Shown here piece by piece: positions 62,431-64,000 of a stretch of DNA of 64,000 nt. The notes under the pieces were generated by a model. It worked only from the letters and a program-made list of their open reading frames with translations. It had not been told where the DNA came from and made no database searches. A program made the position numbers and the translations under genes. Origin of the DNA: Microbacterium luteum (GTDB taxonomy: Bacteria > Actinomycetota > Actinomycetes > Actinomycetales > Microbacteriaceae); the NCBI RefSeq assembly GCF_015277875.1, contig NZ_CP063814.1, forward strand, positions 1,426,001 to 1,490,000, given 5' to 3'. How positions within the stretch are numbered: the first letter of the stretch is position 1; each line of letters starts with the position of its first letter.

Positions 62431-64000
62431 TCACCGGCTCCAGGTCCCGAGCCCCTGGGCGTCGAAGAACTGCAGCGTGACGCCGGTGACATCACCCCCG
62501 TCCTCGAGGAACGTCGCGGACGACATCGATCCCTCCGGGGCGTTCTCACCCGTCGGGACGAACGCGAAGGCATCCCCGTCCCAATGCCTCAGCTCGAGCA
62601 CGTACCCGTCATCCGCTCCCATCGCCAGGACGAGCTGACCGTTCCGCTCGGACACGGTGAGCGGTCCGAAGTAGGCGTTGTCGTAGGTCCCCTCGTAGTC
62701 GGCGAGGTCACGAGGCGCGTCGGGGGCACTCGGCGCCTGCTCGTCGACGAGATCGCCGACGGGCGTGGTGAGGCTCGCCACGGCGGCACGGTAGTCCGTG
62801 ATCCAGTCGCGGGTCAGGTCGCCGTACTGCACCAGGTCGAGGAACTGTGCGTTGACCGCCTCGGGAAGGCCGTAGGGGCCCCCGTTGGTGAGGGTCACGA
62901 TCCCCAGGTCCAGGCTCGGGATCAGGCGGAAGTTCGTCGCGGCTCCCAGCACGAACCCGCCCGAGTGGGCGATGCCGGTGCGTCCTCCCACCGCCGTGTC
63001 GACGTTGAAGCCGAACCCGTACATGCTGGTGCGCCATGTCGCTTCGGGAGGGTGGCTCGAGATCATCTCACCGGTCGTCGCCGCCGTCAGGGCCGCGGCG
63101 TCGAAGATCTGCTCCCCGCCGTGCTCTCCGCCGGCCAGGACGGCGTTCATCCACGCGGCGAGGTCGATGACGTTCGACGAGACGCCGCCGGCGGGAGCCT
63201 GTGCATCGGGGTCGCGGTCGAAGAGCGGCTGGAACCTGCCGTCGACGAACGCGTGGATGGTCGCGCGGTTGTCCTCCGCGAGGAAGTCCTCGTAGCGGGA
63301 GCTCGTCCGTGTCATCCCGAGCGGTTCGTACACCAGCGACTCGGTGACGTCCTCCCACGGCTCGCCGACTGCGGCGGCGGCCGCCTCAGCGCCCACGGTG
63401 ATGCCGTAATTGGAGTAGTGGTAGCTGGATCGGAACGCGTCGAGGGGGAGCATGTCGAGATGATCCAGAATGTACTCGCGCCCGTACCCGAGGTCTTCCA
63501 GGTCGTCGCCGGCTCCGGTGTCCAGTCCCGTCCGGTGCGAGAAGAAGTCGCCGACCGTGGCGTGCTCGGTCACATAGGGGTCGCTCAGCGCGAAGCCCGG
63601 GAGGAGGTCGGACACCGGGGTCTCCCACGTGAGGGCACCCTGTCCGATGGCGGCGGTGATCGCCGTCGATGACAGCGACTTCGAGACCGACGCGATCTGG
63701 AACACCGTCTCCGGGTCGATTGGATCTCCTTCCCCCGCGGTCTTCACCCCGAAGCCTTCGGCGTACACGATCTCGCCGCCGTGGACGACGGCCACGGCGA
63801 GTCCGGGCACGCCTGTCTCCGCGAGGTCGTCCGCGATCAGGCCGGGCAGCTGCGACAGCGCGTCCGTGACGGCATCGTCGACGTTCGCCGCGGGCAGGGC
63901 GATCGCATCGCCCGGCGGAGCGTCTGCCGTCTCGACGACCACCGCCTCACCGCCGGCTTCAGGGACGCACCCGGTGAGAAGGAGGCCCGCCGAGGCGATG
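62431..64000 (-). CDS. secreted lipoprotein serine hydrolase, class C beta-lactamase fold (5' end beyond window)
   Basis: At least 523 residues; the frame continues off the right edge. The first visible residues ASAGLLLTGCVPEAGGEA are the end of a lipoprotein signal peptide. Catalytic motifs are SVSK (SxxK) in FQIASVSKSLSST, YSN in SYHYSNYGITVG and HSGG in IAHSGGFVLGA. A C-terminal beta domain (about 410 on: YEGTYDNAYFGPLTVSERNGQL) is a lipocalin-like module common in PBP4*/esterase relatives. Role: an extracellular esterase, peptidase or penicillin-binding-like hydrolase; true beta-lactamase activity is not implied. Confidence 0.9.
   Translation of the reverse strand, partial: IASAGLLLTGCVPEAGGEAVVVETADAPPGDAIALPAANVDDAVTDALSQLPGLIADDLAETGVPGLAVAVVHGGEIVYAEGFGVKTAGEGDPIDPETVFQIASVSKSLSSTAITAAIGQGALTWETPVSDLLPGFALSDPYVTEHATVGDFFSHRTGLDTGAGDDLEDLGYGREYILDHLDMLPLDAFRSSYHYSNYGITVGAEAAAAAVGEPWEDVTESLVYEPLGMTRTSSRYEDFLAEDNRATIHAFVDGRFQPLFDRDPDAQAPAGGVSSNVIDLAAWMNAVLAGGEHGGEQIFDAAALTAATTGEMISSHPPEATWRTSMYGFGFNVDTAVGGRTGIAHSGGFVLGAATNFRLIPSLDLGIVTLTNGGPYGLPEAVNAQFLDLVQYGDLTRDWITDYRAAVASLTTPVGDLVDEQAPSAPDAPRDLADYEGTYDNAYFGPLTVSERNGQLVLAMGADDGYVLELRHWDGDAFAFVPTGENAPEGSMSSATFLEDGGDVTGVTLQFFDAQGLGTWSR

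Overview
The window is high-GC DNA from an actinomycete, most likely a Microbacterium or a close Microbacteriaceae relative (inference from base composition, gene content, many GTG starts and a recurring TAnnnT promoter box placed 6-7 nt before start codons). It is ordinary chromosome interrupted by several insertion sequences, with no rRNA, CRISPR array or prophage.

Region by region. 0-9 kb is an accessory patch: a lipoprotein gene whose promoter was split by a tandem pair of IS1380-family elements, then an IS3-family element carrying an IS30-family element inside its own orfB, which itself truncates a P-loop ATPase gene, then a YefM-YoeB-type toxin-antitoxin pair. 9-27.7 kb is mixed housekeeping: GNAT acetyltransferase, aldo/keto reductase, an ArsR/P1B-ATPase metal operon, nucleoside hydrolase, ArfB-like rescue factor, oxidoreductases, hydrolases, an FNT channel, an LCP cell-wall ligase, a possible 34-residue peptide gene, and hisN. 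An IS1634-family element at 16.8-18.4 kb splits a small P-loop kinase gene and is flanked by a 53-bp direct repeat.

28-40.4 kb, after tRNA-Lys, is a coherent catabolic island: a branched-chain-type (HAAT) ABC importer, acyl-CoA ligase, TetR, 3-hydroxybutyrate dehydrogenase, alpha/beta hydrolase, IclR, succinyl-CoA:3-oxoacid CoA-transferase A/B and acetyl-CoA acetyltransferase. Together these would take in a hydroxybutyrate-like acid or ester and convert it through acetoacetate and acetoacetyl-CoA to acetyl-CoA. A third IS1380 copy, apparently identical to the second, sits exactly at the thiolase stop codon.

42-61 kb is biosynthetic core: otsA-otsB (trehalose), ilvD, ilvB-ilvN-ilvC, serA, a TetR/MFS efflux pair, leuB, ilvE, a FAH-family hydrolase, an MFS transporter, then gltX with tRNA-Gln and tRNA-Glu close by. 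The window ends in a lipoprotein serine hydrolase of the beta-lactamase fold that runs off the right edge.

The most interesting points are the insertion-sequence forensics (CTNAG target duplications, nested elements, the 53-bp duplication, an RBS-hiding hairpin in the IS1380 leader), the many probable leaderless promoters, the ketone-body island with its own importer, the orphan small peptide gene, a repeat element that duplicated the end of ilvC, and a patch of foreign-looking codon usage inside ilvD.
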